From JANWHV01 sp035534995 (lineage in GTDB: Bacteria > Chloroflexota > UBA5177 > JANWHV01), in the NCBI GenBank assembly GCA_035534995.1, contig DATLQX010000216.1, forward strand, positions 1 through 12,726: a DNA stretch of 12,726 nt, in the 5' to 3' direction. A program made the position numbers and the translations under genes. Each line of letters starts with the position of its first letter. The stretch's first letter is position 1. The notes beneath the pieces are model-generated. The model saw only the letters and a list, made by a program, of their open reading frames with translations. It was not told the DNA's origin and ran no database searches. Positions 1 through 6,373 of the stretch are shown here, one piece after another.

Positions 1-98
1 CGGTTGCTATGCGCGGTCGTCCCGCGTTGTCACCTAATGCCACACGCAAGACCCGCGCCCCTCTCATCCGTGTGTCGGTATGGTGGCGAGGGTGGCCT

Positions 99-551
99 TT
101 ACTCGCTGCAGCCGGCGTTCAGCTTTGTAATAGCCCACCTCTGGCGAGGGAAGTCAAACACCCAATTCGCCTTGTTGATGGTGCTAAACCCCACGATCAT
201 GTTCATGGGCATGCCAAGGGCAGCGTTGACCGGGGACAAATCGACGCCGGCGACCCTGTGCGGCGGGAAGGCGTGATTCCCGATCACGACCGTGCCCTTC
301 GTGAATATGGGCGTTTCCACGCGCTCCCCCGTCGCATCGGTCCCTTGCGCGCGCCCTGCTTCGGCGAAAAAGGTCGGCTGCTCCCTGATGAAGTGCCTAT
401 CCACGACCGTGATGCCCGCTCCGGTGTTCCAGACCGCTCTTACTCTGGCGGCGCCAAACCCCACCTCGATAGAGGGATGGCAGCCGTCGTCCACCAGCTG
501 CTCGTGGAAGCCGGCGGCAGCCCCGGCGAGGTCGCCCGGCATGCTCAGCAT
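99..551 (-). CDS. Retropepsin-like aspartic protease family protein, catalytic Asp replaced (possibly decayed)
   Basis: The 150-residue product resembles bacterial clan-AA (retropepsin-like) aspartic proteases. These act as homodimers with one D-T/S-G motif per subunit. The flap-strand region reads VRAVWNTGAGITVVD (residues 37-51). In the family the residue before TGAG is Asp; here it is Asn42, codon AAC, one base from GAC. The later hydrophobic-Gly region (MNMIVGFSTI, 116-125) and the tail ANWVFDFPRQRWAI (128-141) fit the family well. The frame opens just after a stop at 561-563, so any N-terminal signal or anchor region found in longer relatives is absent. ATG at 551 is the first start, with another ATG three codons in. 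It may be an inactive homologue or a truncated pseudogene. Family assignment is fairly sure; function as a protease is doubtful. Confidence 0.6.
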   Translation of the reverse strand: MLSMPGDLAGAAAGFHEQLVDDGCHPSIEVGFGAARVRAVWNTGAGITVVDRHFIREQPTFFAEAGRAQGTDATGERVETPIFTKGTVVIGNHAFPPHRVAGVDLSPVNAALGMPMNMIVGFSTINKANWVFDFPRQRWAITKLNAGCSE

Positions 552-791
552 AGCCGCGCTTTAGGCCATGCGCATCAGGTGAAACACCCGTCGTGGCGTG
601 TGCCCGGGACGAGACGGCACACCACTGATGCTGGCCTAAGACGCACCGGGTACAGACCACCGACGAGACGCGCCGAGCCTGCCGTGCTTGTCCACGCTGG
701 TGACCGGATTGGCCGATTACCGCTGGACGATTGCAGCGCTGCTGATGCTAGTTGTTGCGCCCGAGCGAAGCAGGACGGCATCACGAGACAG
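552..791. other. Non-coding or degenerate spacer between aspartic protease frame and OsmC fragment
   Basis: No reading frame here resembles a protein family I recognise. A short hydrophobic stretch can be read on the plus strand around 680-755, but it has no start, no family match I can name, and runs into the OsmC remnant in another frame. The missing N-terminal part of the OsmC gene would be expected here and is not recognisable. Confidence 0.35.
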
Positions 792-1090
792 CTCTGCGGC
801 TGCACGGCGGTGGACGTGGTCGACATCCTACGCCAGAAGCGACAGCGGGTGAGCGGCCCGCGCGTCACGGTGCGCGGCGGGAGTACCCGCGCGCCTTCGA
901 GCGGATCGCGGTGCACTATGACGTGCGCGGGCAAGACATCGTCGAGGCCGCGGTGGAACGGGCCATCACCCTGTCCGAGGAGAAGTATTGCTCAGTGGCC
1001 GCCACCCTGCGCGGCGGCGCCACAATCACCACATCGTTCACCATCGTGGAGGAAGGGAGCACGATACAGGCCCCGAACAGGCGGCGGTGA
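792..1090 (+). pseudogene. OsmC-family protein fragment, frameshifted and 5'-truncated
   Basis: Two halves of an OsmC/Ohr-type protein lie in different frames. The frame starting at 792 reads GCTAVDVVDILRQKRQ from 798, the OsmC 'GGCTA-D-V' core helix with its conserved Cys. This runs to about 878 (PRVTVRG). The homology resumes in the frame starting at 881 with EYPRAFERIAVHYDVRG and continues through LSEEKYCSVAATL, which carries the second conserved Cys of the family, to ITTSFTIVEE and a TGA at 1088-1090. Two bases (879-880) separate the halves, so the reading frame is broken and a few codons are missing. The N-terminal third of a normal OsmC protein (about 140 residues) is not recognisable upstream. 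OsmC proteins reduce organic or lipid hydroperoxides using the two cysteines; this copy cannot make an intact product. A sequencing error could explain the shift but not the missing N terminus. Confidence 0.72.
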
Positions 1091-1304
1091 CTACCCGCTG
1101 AGGAACTCCATCTGGGTAGGGCTAGCCGCGACGGGGCATCGGGCTCCCGCGACCCCCGACCAAGTGGGACGGAGCGGATCGAGACCTGCTCCATGCTCGG
1201 GCCGAGCCGTACAGCACATGAAAGACTGACCCCCGTTCGACACCTTGACCCGCACAATGTTCGGCACTGTGACCTTCTGAGTTGCATACGCCGGGCATGG
1301 CAGG
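1091..1304. other. Intergenic region, convergent between the OsmC remnant and the N-ATPase operon
   Basis: I see no gene in this stretch of about 210 bases. The only structure noted is the small hairpin at 1253-1271. Confidence 0.4.
1253..1271 (-). terminator. Weak hairpin downstream of atpG
   Basis: Read on the minus strand, CACAGTG and CATTGTG pair over seven positions (one G-U) around a CCGAA loop, about 34 nt after the atpG stop. No U-tract follows, so it is not a classical intrinsic terminator. It may serve as a 3'-end stabilising hairpin or simply be chance. Confidence 0.25.
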
Positions 1305-2192
1305 TCAGTGCGTGGAGGCGAACGTAGCGCCCGCCGACGTTCGCGCGGCGAAGCGCGCGCCGATCAACTCCAGCACTTGCCGGGTAATCTGACCCTGTCG
1401 CTCACGCTGCTCGAGATCCCGCAAATCATCAAGCAGGTGCTCGGTGTTTCTTGTAGCCGCGTCCATGGCCACCAGTCTGGCGGCCTGCTCACAGGTGTAC
1501 GCTTCGGCGGCGATGCGATAGAGGGTGATGAAGGCATACTCCGCCAGAATCCCTTCCAGGAGAACTGGCGTTGGAAGATAGTGGTAGTAATGGTGTGGCC
1601 TTGACGAGGCGGCCAGCCGAAGGGCCGAAAGATCCGGCGGCAAGATCACCTCTTCTGTCGGCACCTGTTCGCTGACCGAAACGTATCGGCTGTAGACCAC
1701 CCGAACCGTACTCACATTACCTGCACTGTAGCGAGCGTTGAGGTCCGAGGCAACGCGCATAACCACGTCGCGAACGCCCGATAGCGAGGTTGCGGCGGGC
1801 TCGCCGCCCGCGGGCACAATATTGTGGGCCGCGAGTTGGCGTAGCCCGCGCGTGCCGATCACCAGCAGGTCGACGTGTCCCTCCCGATCCAATTCTTCCA
1901 GACGCCGTTCGGCAAGGGTGAGAACGTTCTGATTCAGAGATCCGCAGAGCGGCTGTTCGGCGGTCACCACCAGCAGCACGGTACGATGCCCGTCGAGGCG
2001 AGACTGCGCGGCCCCCAGATCGGTTAGGGCAATCTCGGCGGCATGCATGACCACTGCTTGGTATCGGCGCGCGCCGGCCAACGCCTGCTGTGCATCGTGT
2101 ATGCGACCGGCGGCGATGGCGCGTGTAGCATTGACGATGTCATGGATAGTTTGCGCCCCCTTCCGCTCCTGTTGCACCCGCGCAAGCGTCAT
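1305..2192 (-). CDS. atpG: N-ATPase F1 gamma subunit
   Basis: This 295-residue protein is the central rotor shaft of F1, linking the c-ring to the alpha3beta3 hexamer. It has the long N-terminal helix (residues 1-55, with TIHDIVNATRAIAAGRI replacing the usual T-K-A-M pattern). A Rossmann-like middle includes LLVVTAEQPLCGSLNQNV (73-90). The paired C-terminal helix carries ARLVAMDAATRNTEHLLDDL (238-257) and RQGQITRQVLELIGA (265-279), both hallmarks of gamma. Length is close to the family norm. The start ATG overlaps the atpA stop by four bases (ATGA), so translation is probably coupled. It is the last gene, as expected for N-ATPase operons, and ends with TGA at 1305-1307. Assignment is secure. 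Confidence 0.95.
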   Translation of the reverse strand: MTLARVQQERKGAQTIHDIVNATRAIAAGRIHDAQQALAGARRYQAVVMHAAEIALTDLGAAQSRLDGHRTVLLVVTAEQPLCGSLNQNVLTLAERRLEELDREGHVDLLVIGTRGLRQLAAHNIVPAGGEPAATSLSGVRDVVMRVASDLNARYSAGNVSTVRVVYSRYVSVSEQVPTEEVILPPDLSALRLAASSRPHHYYHYLPTPVLLEGILAEYAFITLYRIAAEAYTCEQAARLVAMDAATRNTEHLLDDLRDLEQRERQGQITRQVLELIGARFAARTSAGATFASTH

Positions 2193-3733
2193 GGTGCTGT
2201 TCCATGCGCGGAGGAGCTTGATACGGCGGCGATTACCTGGTGCAGGCGGCTCCGCGTGTCCGAGGAAACGTCCTCGCCCAGGGCAAGAATCGCCGACAGG
2301 TCGGTCTCCGTCTGATCCATGCGCTTAAGCAGAGCAGCCAAGAAGGAACCGACCTGCTCGGTTGGGAGCGCGTCAAGCGTGTGATCGCTCAATGCCTGGA
2401 GGACTGCTGCCTGCTGTGCTAACCCAAGCGGCGCTAGTCGCGGCTGCTTGAATGCCTCGCGGATCCGCCGACCGTGCTCCAGGCGAGCGCGCGCCTCCGG
2501 CTCCAGTGCGGCGCCGAAGCGCGTAAAGAGTTCAAGTTCCTGCGCTTGGGCATAGGTAAGTCGCAGATCTCCGGCCAGGCTGCGCAGGATCGGAGGTTGG
2601 GCCTTACCGCCCACGCGGGAAACGCTGAGACCGATATCGATGGCAGGTCGCACCCCCTCGTTAAAGAGACGAGTATTCAGGTAGATCTGCCCGTCGGTGA
2701 TGGAGATCAGATTGGTAGGGACGTAGGCCGCGATGTTGCCGGCCTGCGTCTCGGCGATGGGCAAGGCCGTCAAGCTGCCGCCGCCCAATCTATCGTGCAG
2801 ACGAGTAGCCCGCTCCAGCAGCCGCGCGTGCAGGTAGAACACATCAGCCGGATACGCCTCCCTGCCGGGAGGACGGCCAAACAGGAGAGCGATACGCCGG
2901 TAGGCATCGGCATGCTTGGTCAGGTCATCATAGACGATCAGAACGTGCCGGCCCTGCCCCATCAGGTATTCGCCGATCGTGCAAGCGGCGTAGGGCGCCA
3001 GATACTGGAGGCCGGGGGAAGAGTCGGCGTCGGCAACCACCACCACCGTTCGCGCCAGGGCATCGTGGCTGCGTAGGGTCTCTACAATGTCCACCATGGC
3101 TGCCCGCCGCTGACCGATCGCGGCGTAGACGCAGACGACCGGGCTATCGCGCTGAGCGAGGATCGCGTCGATCGCCAGAGCGGTCTTGCCGGTGGCGCGA
3201 TCGCCGAGGATCAGTTCGCGCTGGCCACGTCCCAGAGGAAACAGGGCATCGATCACCTTGGTCCCGGTCAACAGCGGCTCATGTACGGGCATGCGGTCGA
3301 CCACGCCCGGCGCCTCGCGCTCCACCGGCCATGTTGCCTCGGCCCGGATCGGACCGGCTCCGTCCAGGGGACGGCCAAGGGCATCGACGACCCGCCCCAG
3401 AAGTTCCGCGCCAACCGCCACGCTCGCCACGCGACCGGTGGCGTGTAGCGTGTCTCCCGCCGAGAGCTGATCGGCAGGATCGAGGAAGAGCACCCCAACC
3501 TCCTTGGGCCAGAGGTCGAATGCAAGCCCGCTGAGGCCGTTCTCGCCTTCCAGAAGTTCACCATACCGTATCGAGGCGAGACCGCGCAGGTAGGCAACAC
3601 CGTCGCCGGTTCTAACGACGGTGCCGACCTCCTCGGAACTTACCTGCCAATGGATGGTCGACAGACGCTCTCGCACCGCGTCGAGCGCCTTGTCAAGGCG
3701 CGCCGCCTCAGGCGGGGACGGCTGTTTGAGCAT
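2189..3733 (-). CDS. atpA: N-ATPase F1 alpha subunit
   Basis: This is the 514-residue non-catalytic nucleotide-binding subunit of F1. The N-terminal beta-barrel (about 35-100) is followed by the P-loop GDRATGKT (177-184), then the Walker B strand HVLIVYDDLTKHADAYR (263-279). The alpha signature GLSVSRVGGKAQ (368-379) includes Arg373, the arginine finger that reaches the beta catalytic site. The C-terminal helical domain closes the protein. I place the start at ATG 3733 rather than the longer frame (GTG 3796), because a strong Shine-Dalgarno GGAGGAGG lies seven bases upstream. This start overlaps the atpF tail by 26 nt. The extreme N terminus, which docks the delta subunit in ordinary F-ATPases, differs from classical alpha chains, in keeping with the missing delta gene. 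Assignment is secure. Confidence 0.96.
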   Translation of the reverse strand: MLKQPSPPEAARLDKALDAVRERLSTIHWQVSSEEVGTVVRTGDGVAYLRGLASIRYGELLEGENGLSGLAFDLWPKEVGVLFLDPADQLSAGDTLHATGRVASVAVGAELLGRVVDALGRPLDGAGPIRAEATWPVEREAPGVVDRMPVHEPLLTGTKVIDALFPLGRGQRELILGDRATGKTALAIDAILAQRDSPVVCVYAAIGQRRAAMVDIVETLRSHDALARTVVVVADADSSPGLQYLAPYAACTIGEYLMGQGRHVLIVYDDLTKHADAYRRIALLFGRPPGREAYPADVFYLHARLLERATRLHDRLGGGSLTALPIAETQAGNIAAYVPTNLISITDGQIYLNTRLFNEGVRPAIDIGLSVSRVGGKAQPPILRSLAGDLRLTYAQAQELELFTRFGAALEPEARARLEHGRRIREAFKQPRLAPLGLAQQAAVLQALSDHTLDALPTEQVGSFLAALLKRMDQTETDLSAILALGEDVSSDTRSRLHQVIAAVSSSSAHGTAP

Positions 3734-4460
3734 GGCGTGCCTCCTCCAACCTGCCGGCAAGCGAACCGTCCCAGACATGTCCTTCGAGCAATACACGCAA
3801 GCCGCCGAGTAGTTCGGGTCTGACCTTCACGGCGACCGGCGTCGGGGAGCCAAGAAGGGCGGCAATCGCGGCAGTGATCTCCGCCAGGGTGACATCATCC
3901 AACGCCATGGCCGTTTCCACGGTAGCGCTCGTATCCGCTGATGCGTGTGTTCCTCCAACCCGTACCTGGTCGTCTCCAGTCAGGTGACTGAGCGCGTCGA
4001 TCAGTCTTCTCGCCAATTGCCGCTGTAGGTCGGGCGTACACACCTCGCCCAACAGGCGCGCGGCAAGATCGAGGGCCAGGGCGACCATCGCGCCGTGAAG
4101 TTCCTCCTCACTGTCCCGTCGCTCCCGCTCCAGGACTTCCCGTGCCTCGTCCCGTCGCGTCCGGCTTTCCTGATCCAACGAGGCGAGCAGACGCGTCCGT
4201 TCGGCTTCCGCCTGAGTATGCGCCTCGGCGAGCACCTGACGGCGCTGCTCATCAACCGCGGCCAGCCGGCTCGTGAGTTGCGCCTGCTGCTCCTCGGCTT
4301 GCTTTCGGGCCGCCTCAACATCGGCCTGTGCCTTGGTGATCGCGGCCCGGCGCGCGTCGATGGCCTCGTGCAGCGGCCGATAGAGGAAGCGCTGGAGGAT
4401 GAAGGCCAGCACCAGAAAGTTGAGCACCTCAAAGAGGAAGGTCCATACGTTGAAGGCCAT
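3708..4460 (-). CDS. atpF: N-ATPase Fo b subunit with delta-like C-terminal extension
   Basis: This 250-residue peripheral-stalk subunit is much longer than an ordinary b chain (about 156-170). One membrane helix at residues 5-27 precedes the basic patch RFLYRPLHEAIDARR, typical of b. A long charged coiled coil rich in Ala, Glu, Arg and Gln spans about 38-120. The C terminus (about 188-243) contains AVKVRPELLGGLRVLLEGHVWDG split across 210-231 and then SLAGRLEEAR. This matches the end of delta subunits, where a V-P-x-L-xGG ... V-x-DGS-xxxRLxxL pattern is usual. No atpH gene is present, so this tail probably replaces delta at the top of F1. The gene starts 15 nt after atpE and overlaps atpA by 26 nt. 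The b assignment is secure; the delta role is inferred. Confidence 0.93.
   Translation of the reverse strand: MAFNVWTFLFEVLNFLVLAFILQRFLYRPLHEAIDARRAAITKAQADVEAARKQAEEQQAQLTSRLAAVDEQRRQVLAEAHTQAEAERTRLLASLDQESRTRRDEAREVLERERRDSEEELHGAMVALALDLAARLLGEVCTPDLQRQLARRLIDALSHLTGDDQVRVGGTHASADTSATVETAMALDDVTLAEITAAIAALLGSPTPVAVKVRPELLGGLRVLLEGHVWDGSLAGRLEEARHAQTAVPA
3741..3747 (-). promoter_or_regulatory. Ribosome binding site setting the atpA start
   Basis: On the minus strand this reads GGAGGAG, seven to eight bases before ATG 3733 and inside the 3' end of atpF. It supports the short atpA start over the upstream in-frame GTG. Confidence 0.75.
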
Positions 4461-4475
4461 TGATTTGTCCGCTCT

Positions 4476-4745
4476 CTAGATATGACCGATCCAGGTATGG
4501 ACCGGATTGACGAACAGGATGATTAGGGCGATCACCAACGTGTAGATGGTGAGCGACTCGATCATCGCCAGGCCGATCAGGAGCGTACGGGTAATACTGT
4601 CCGATGCATCGGGTTGGCGAGCTATGGCGTCCAGGGCCGAGGAGACGGCGCGCCCCTGCCCCAGCGCCGGTCCGATCGTGCCGACAGCGACGGCGAGCCC
4701 GGCCACGACCATGGTGGTGACGGCAAAGAGAGTTCCAGCGTCCAT
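4476..4745 (-). CDS. atpE: N-ATPase Fo c subunit (Na+-type ion-binding motif)
   Basis: This 89-residue hairpin forms the rotor ring. Helix 1 contains GTIGPALGQGRAVSSAL (22-38), with the glycine packing repeat and Gln30. The polar loop is ARQPDA (42-47). Helix 2 contains MIESLTIYTLV (61-71), with the ion-carrying Glu63. Compared with the Na+ ring of Ilyobacter tartaricus, Gln30, Glu63, Ser64 and Tyr68 match the Gln-Glu-Ser-Tyr ligand set, while the Thr after Ser is Leu65 and a Thr sits one residue later (Thr66). This suggests Na+ binding, but at least one N-ATPase ring (Burkholderia) is reported to work with protons, so selectivity is not settled. A good Shine-Dalgarno (AGGAAGA) lies before ATG 4745, and a 21-nt gap separates it from atpB, suiting high expression. 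Confidence 0.95.
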   Translation of the reverse strand: MDAGTLFAVTTMVVAGLAVAVGTIGPALGQGRAVSSALDAIARQPDASDSITRTLLIGLAMIESLTIYTLVIALIILFVNPVHTWIGHI

Positions 4746-4766
4746 TGATCTTTTCTTCCTTTCTTC

Positions 4767-5435
4767 CTAGTCTGTCTGTACTTGAATGGCCGCGCTCAAA
4801 TACACAATGGTGAGCACCGCGAAGATGTACGCTTGGATCACCCCGGTCAGTACCTCAAGCAGCATCAAGGGAATGGGCACCAGCAACCCGACCAGGGTCA
4901 CCAGTACGCCGATAATCAACTCCCCGCTCAACACATTGCCGAACAGGCGGACCGCCAGGGTGAGCACGCGGGTGAGCTCGGTAAAGACCTCCAGCGGCAG
5001 AAAAAGGGGCATCGGCTGAAGATAATGGCGCAAGTAGCCGCCCAATCCGCGGCTGCGGATGCCGTATATCGGCACGGCGAGGAAGACAATCACGGCCAGA
5101 GCGGCGGTGGTGGAAATGTCCGCGGTAGGGGCGTGCAACCCAGGTACGAGGCCGGACAGGTTGGCAACGCCAATGAACAGGGCCAGGGTGACGACCAGCG
5201 GCGTGTAAGGTCGAGGGTTGCTTCCCGCCATATCGTGCATCACCCCCTCAAGGTGCTCCATCAGGAACTCTGAGGCGATTTGCCAGACGGAAAGTCCTCG
5301 CCGCTGACCGAGACGCATCACCAGCGTCACCGCGACGATCACGGCGGAGACGATCAGGGTGTAAAGAACGGTAGCTGTTATTTCCACCGGCCCCAGGCGC
5401 ACGATCACCCGCGGTACGATCCCCTCACCACCCAT
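4767..5435 (-). CDS. atpB: N-ATPase Fo a subunit (ion half-channels)
   Basis: This 222-residue stator channel has five or six hydrophobic segments (about 20-42, 78-100, 108-126, 150-180, 183-205, 206-218). It carries PTADIS (103-108), as in other a subunits. The key helix EVFTELTRVLTLAVRLFGNVLSGEL (split 149-163 and 164-173) contains the essential Arg163, which releases the ion from the c-subunit Glu. The last helix has GVIQAYIFAVLTIVYL, with the conserved Gln201 and Tyr203. It is shorter at the N terminus than the E. coli a subunit (271 residues), as is usual for this type. ATG 5435 is preceded by AGGGGAG at six bases and overlaps the atpR tail by 11 nt. The ion specificity of the half-channels cannot be read from sequence alone. 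Confidence 0.94.
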   Translation of the reverse strand: MGGEGIVPRVIVRLGPVEITATVLYTLIVSAVIVAVTLVMRLGQRRGLSVWQIASEFLMEHLEGVMHDMAGSNPRPYTPLVVTLALFIGVANLSGLVPGLHAPTADISTTAALAVIVFLAVPIYGIRSRGLGGYLRHYLQPMPLFLPLEVFTELTRVLTLAVRLFGNVLSGELIIGVLVTLVGLLVPIPLMLLEVLTGVIQAYIFAVLTIVYLSAAIQVQTD

Positions 5436-5694
5436 GGTCGGCTCCCCTTACCCGGGTCAGCACGTACTGTCGTCCGACCCAGAAGCCGGCAAGCATCGCC
5501 ACGCCCTGGGTGATACCGCCGCGAGACACCGCAACAAAGACAACGGCAAAGAGCACCAATCGCGAGATTCGGCCCGCGACGAGCAGCATGGCCCACCGCG
5601 GATGCCCGAGTGCACGGCGTGTGCCTAGGCACAGCATGGTAAAGTAGATCAGGCCCAGGACGAAGCCCATGGTGACGCTGATAAGAAGCATCAT
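5425..5694 (-). CDS. atpR: N-ATPase subunit AtpR
   Basis: This small membrane protein of 89 residues is found only in N-ATPase operons. Three hydrophobic helices can be seen (about 3-24, 34-56, 62-79). The middle helix contains AGRISRLVLFAVV, with Arg42 and Arg45 one turn apart. Paired arginines in this protein are a recognised feature and have been proposed to meet the c-subunit carboxylates during ring assembly. The longer frame to 5766 runs through atpQ; I choose ATG 5694 because it overlaps the atpQ stop as ATGA, the same coupling used elsewhere in the operon. The role in assembly is inference from the family; identity is well supported by position and sequence. Confidence 0.88.
   Translation of the reverse strand: MMLLISVTMGFVLGLIYFTMLCLGTRRALGHPRWAMLLVAGRISRLVLFAVVFVAVSRGGITQGVAMLAGFWVGRQYVLTRVRGADHGW
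5442..5448 (-). promoter_or_regulatory. Ribosome binding site of atpB inside atpR
   Basis: AGGGGAG on the minus strand, six bases before ATG 5435, lies within the last codons of atpR. Together with the 11-nt gene overlap it fixes the atpB start. Confidence 0.65.
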
Positions 5695-5981
5695 GCGCGT
5701 GTCGCCCTCTCGACCTGTCGCCAGGCGGCAAAACAACCGAGCGCCAATCCGAGAAGCAAGAGGCACAGCGTCCAGGAGAACGGCTTCATTGCCGTGCGCT
5801 CATCAAGCCAACGCCCCAGTTCGGCGCCTCCCACCGCGGGCAGTGCCACCGTCCATCCCACAACACCGATCACGCCTAAGCCCCGCCAAAAGCCGAGGCG
5901 TTTCGCACGGGCTGATCGCTCGGCCCGGCGGCGAATCTCGCGCACAAAGGGCGGTTCCTCCCGCGGATGTGGATCGCTCAT
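5691..5981 (-). CDS. atpQ: N-ATPase subunit AtpQ (AtpI/AtpZ-like)
   Basis: This 96-residue protein begins with a highly charged cytosolic segment (EEPPFVREIRRRAERSARAKR, 8-28, Arg-rich). Two membrane helices follow, about 33-53 (including GWTVALPAVGGAELGRWLD) and 68-87. The pattern of two helices with the G-xxx-G-xx-LD motif between them is that of the AtpI/AtpZ 'gene 1' family, thought to help assemble the c-ring or to carry Mg2+ or Ca2+. In N-ATPase operons the gene between atpC and atpR is AtpQ. ATG 5981 overlaps the atpC stop by four bases, with GGAG eight bases upstream. The frame could be opened further upstream, but that would lie wholly within atpC. The exact function is unknown. Confidence 0.87.
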   Translation of the reverse strand: MSDPHPREEPPFVREIRRRAERSARAKRLGFWRGLGVIGVVGWTVALPAVGGAELGRWLDERTAMKPFSWTLCLLLLGLALGCFAAWRQVERATRA

Positions 5982-6373
5982 CGCCGGCGCTCCATCTCGG
6001 GAATAGTGCGGATCAGGCTGGTCATCAACGCGGTAAATGCCTCGCGGGCCGCGTGCTCCTGACCCTGACGCGCCGCCAACATCGCCGCCGCGGCATCGGC
6101 CACCTCTTCCAGGCGTTCCGCCAGGACGGCGTCCTGGGTGACGACCGAGACTCGACCGGCATCGAGCAGCAACACCCCGCCATCGACTGCCGCGAAAGCG
6201 GGCCTCCCATCCTCGAGACGATAGGTGAGCACGCACGGCACGAGCACGGTGTAGAAATCCTCATGGTTGGGCAGCAGCCCGAAACTGCCGGCGGCATCGG
6301 CGGCCTGTATGGCCGTGACCGGGGTATCGAGTAGCACGCCTTCTGGGGCGAGAATCTCCAGTTGGAGGCTCAT
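5978..6373 (-). CDS. atpC: N-ATPase F1 epsilon subunit
   Basis: This 131-residue protein shows the epsilon fold. The N-terminal beta sandwich contains LEILAPEGVLLD (5-16) and GSFGLLPNHEDFYTVLVP (29-46), close to the family's G-x-F-G-x-LP-x-H signature. It is followed by DGGVLLLDAGRVSVVTQDAV (64-83). A helical C-terminal arm (about 84-128, rich in Ala and Glu) could act as the inhibitory hairpin. The subunit sits at the base of gamma and contacts the c-ring. ATG 6373 overlaps the atpD stop by four bases and has GAGGAGG about seven bases upstream. As in all N-ATPase operons it follows atpD rather than ending the operon. Confidence 0.94.
   Translation of the reverse strand: MSLQLEILAPEGVLLDTPVTAIQAADAAGSFGLLPNHEDFYTVLVPCVLTYRLEDGRPAFAAVDGGVLLLDAGRVSVVTQDAVLAERLEEVADAAAAMLAARQGQEHAAREAFTALMTSLIRTIPEMERRR

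Noticed and set aside
9..1229. 406-residue plus-strand frame
   Set aside because: It is antisense to the aspartic protease frame for much of its length and only touches the OsmC core in one stretch. The remainder is Arg/Pro-rich with no family resemblance, typical of open frames in GC-rich DNA.
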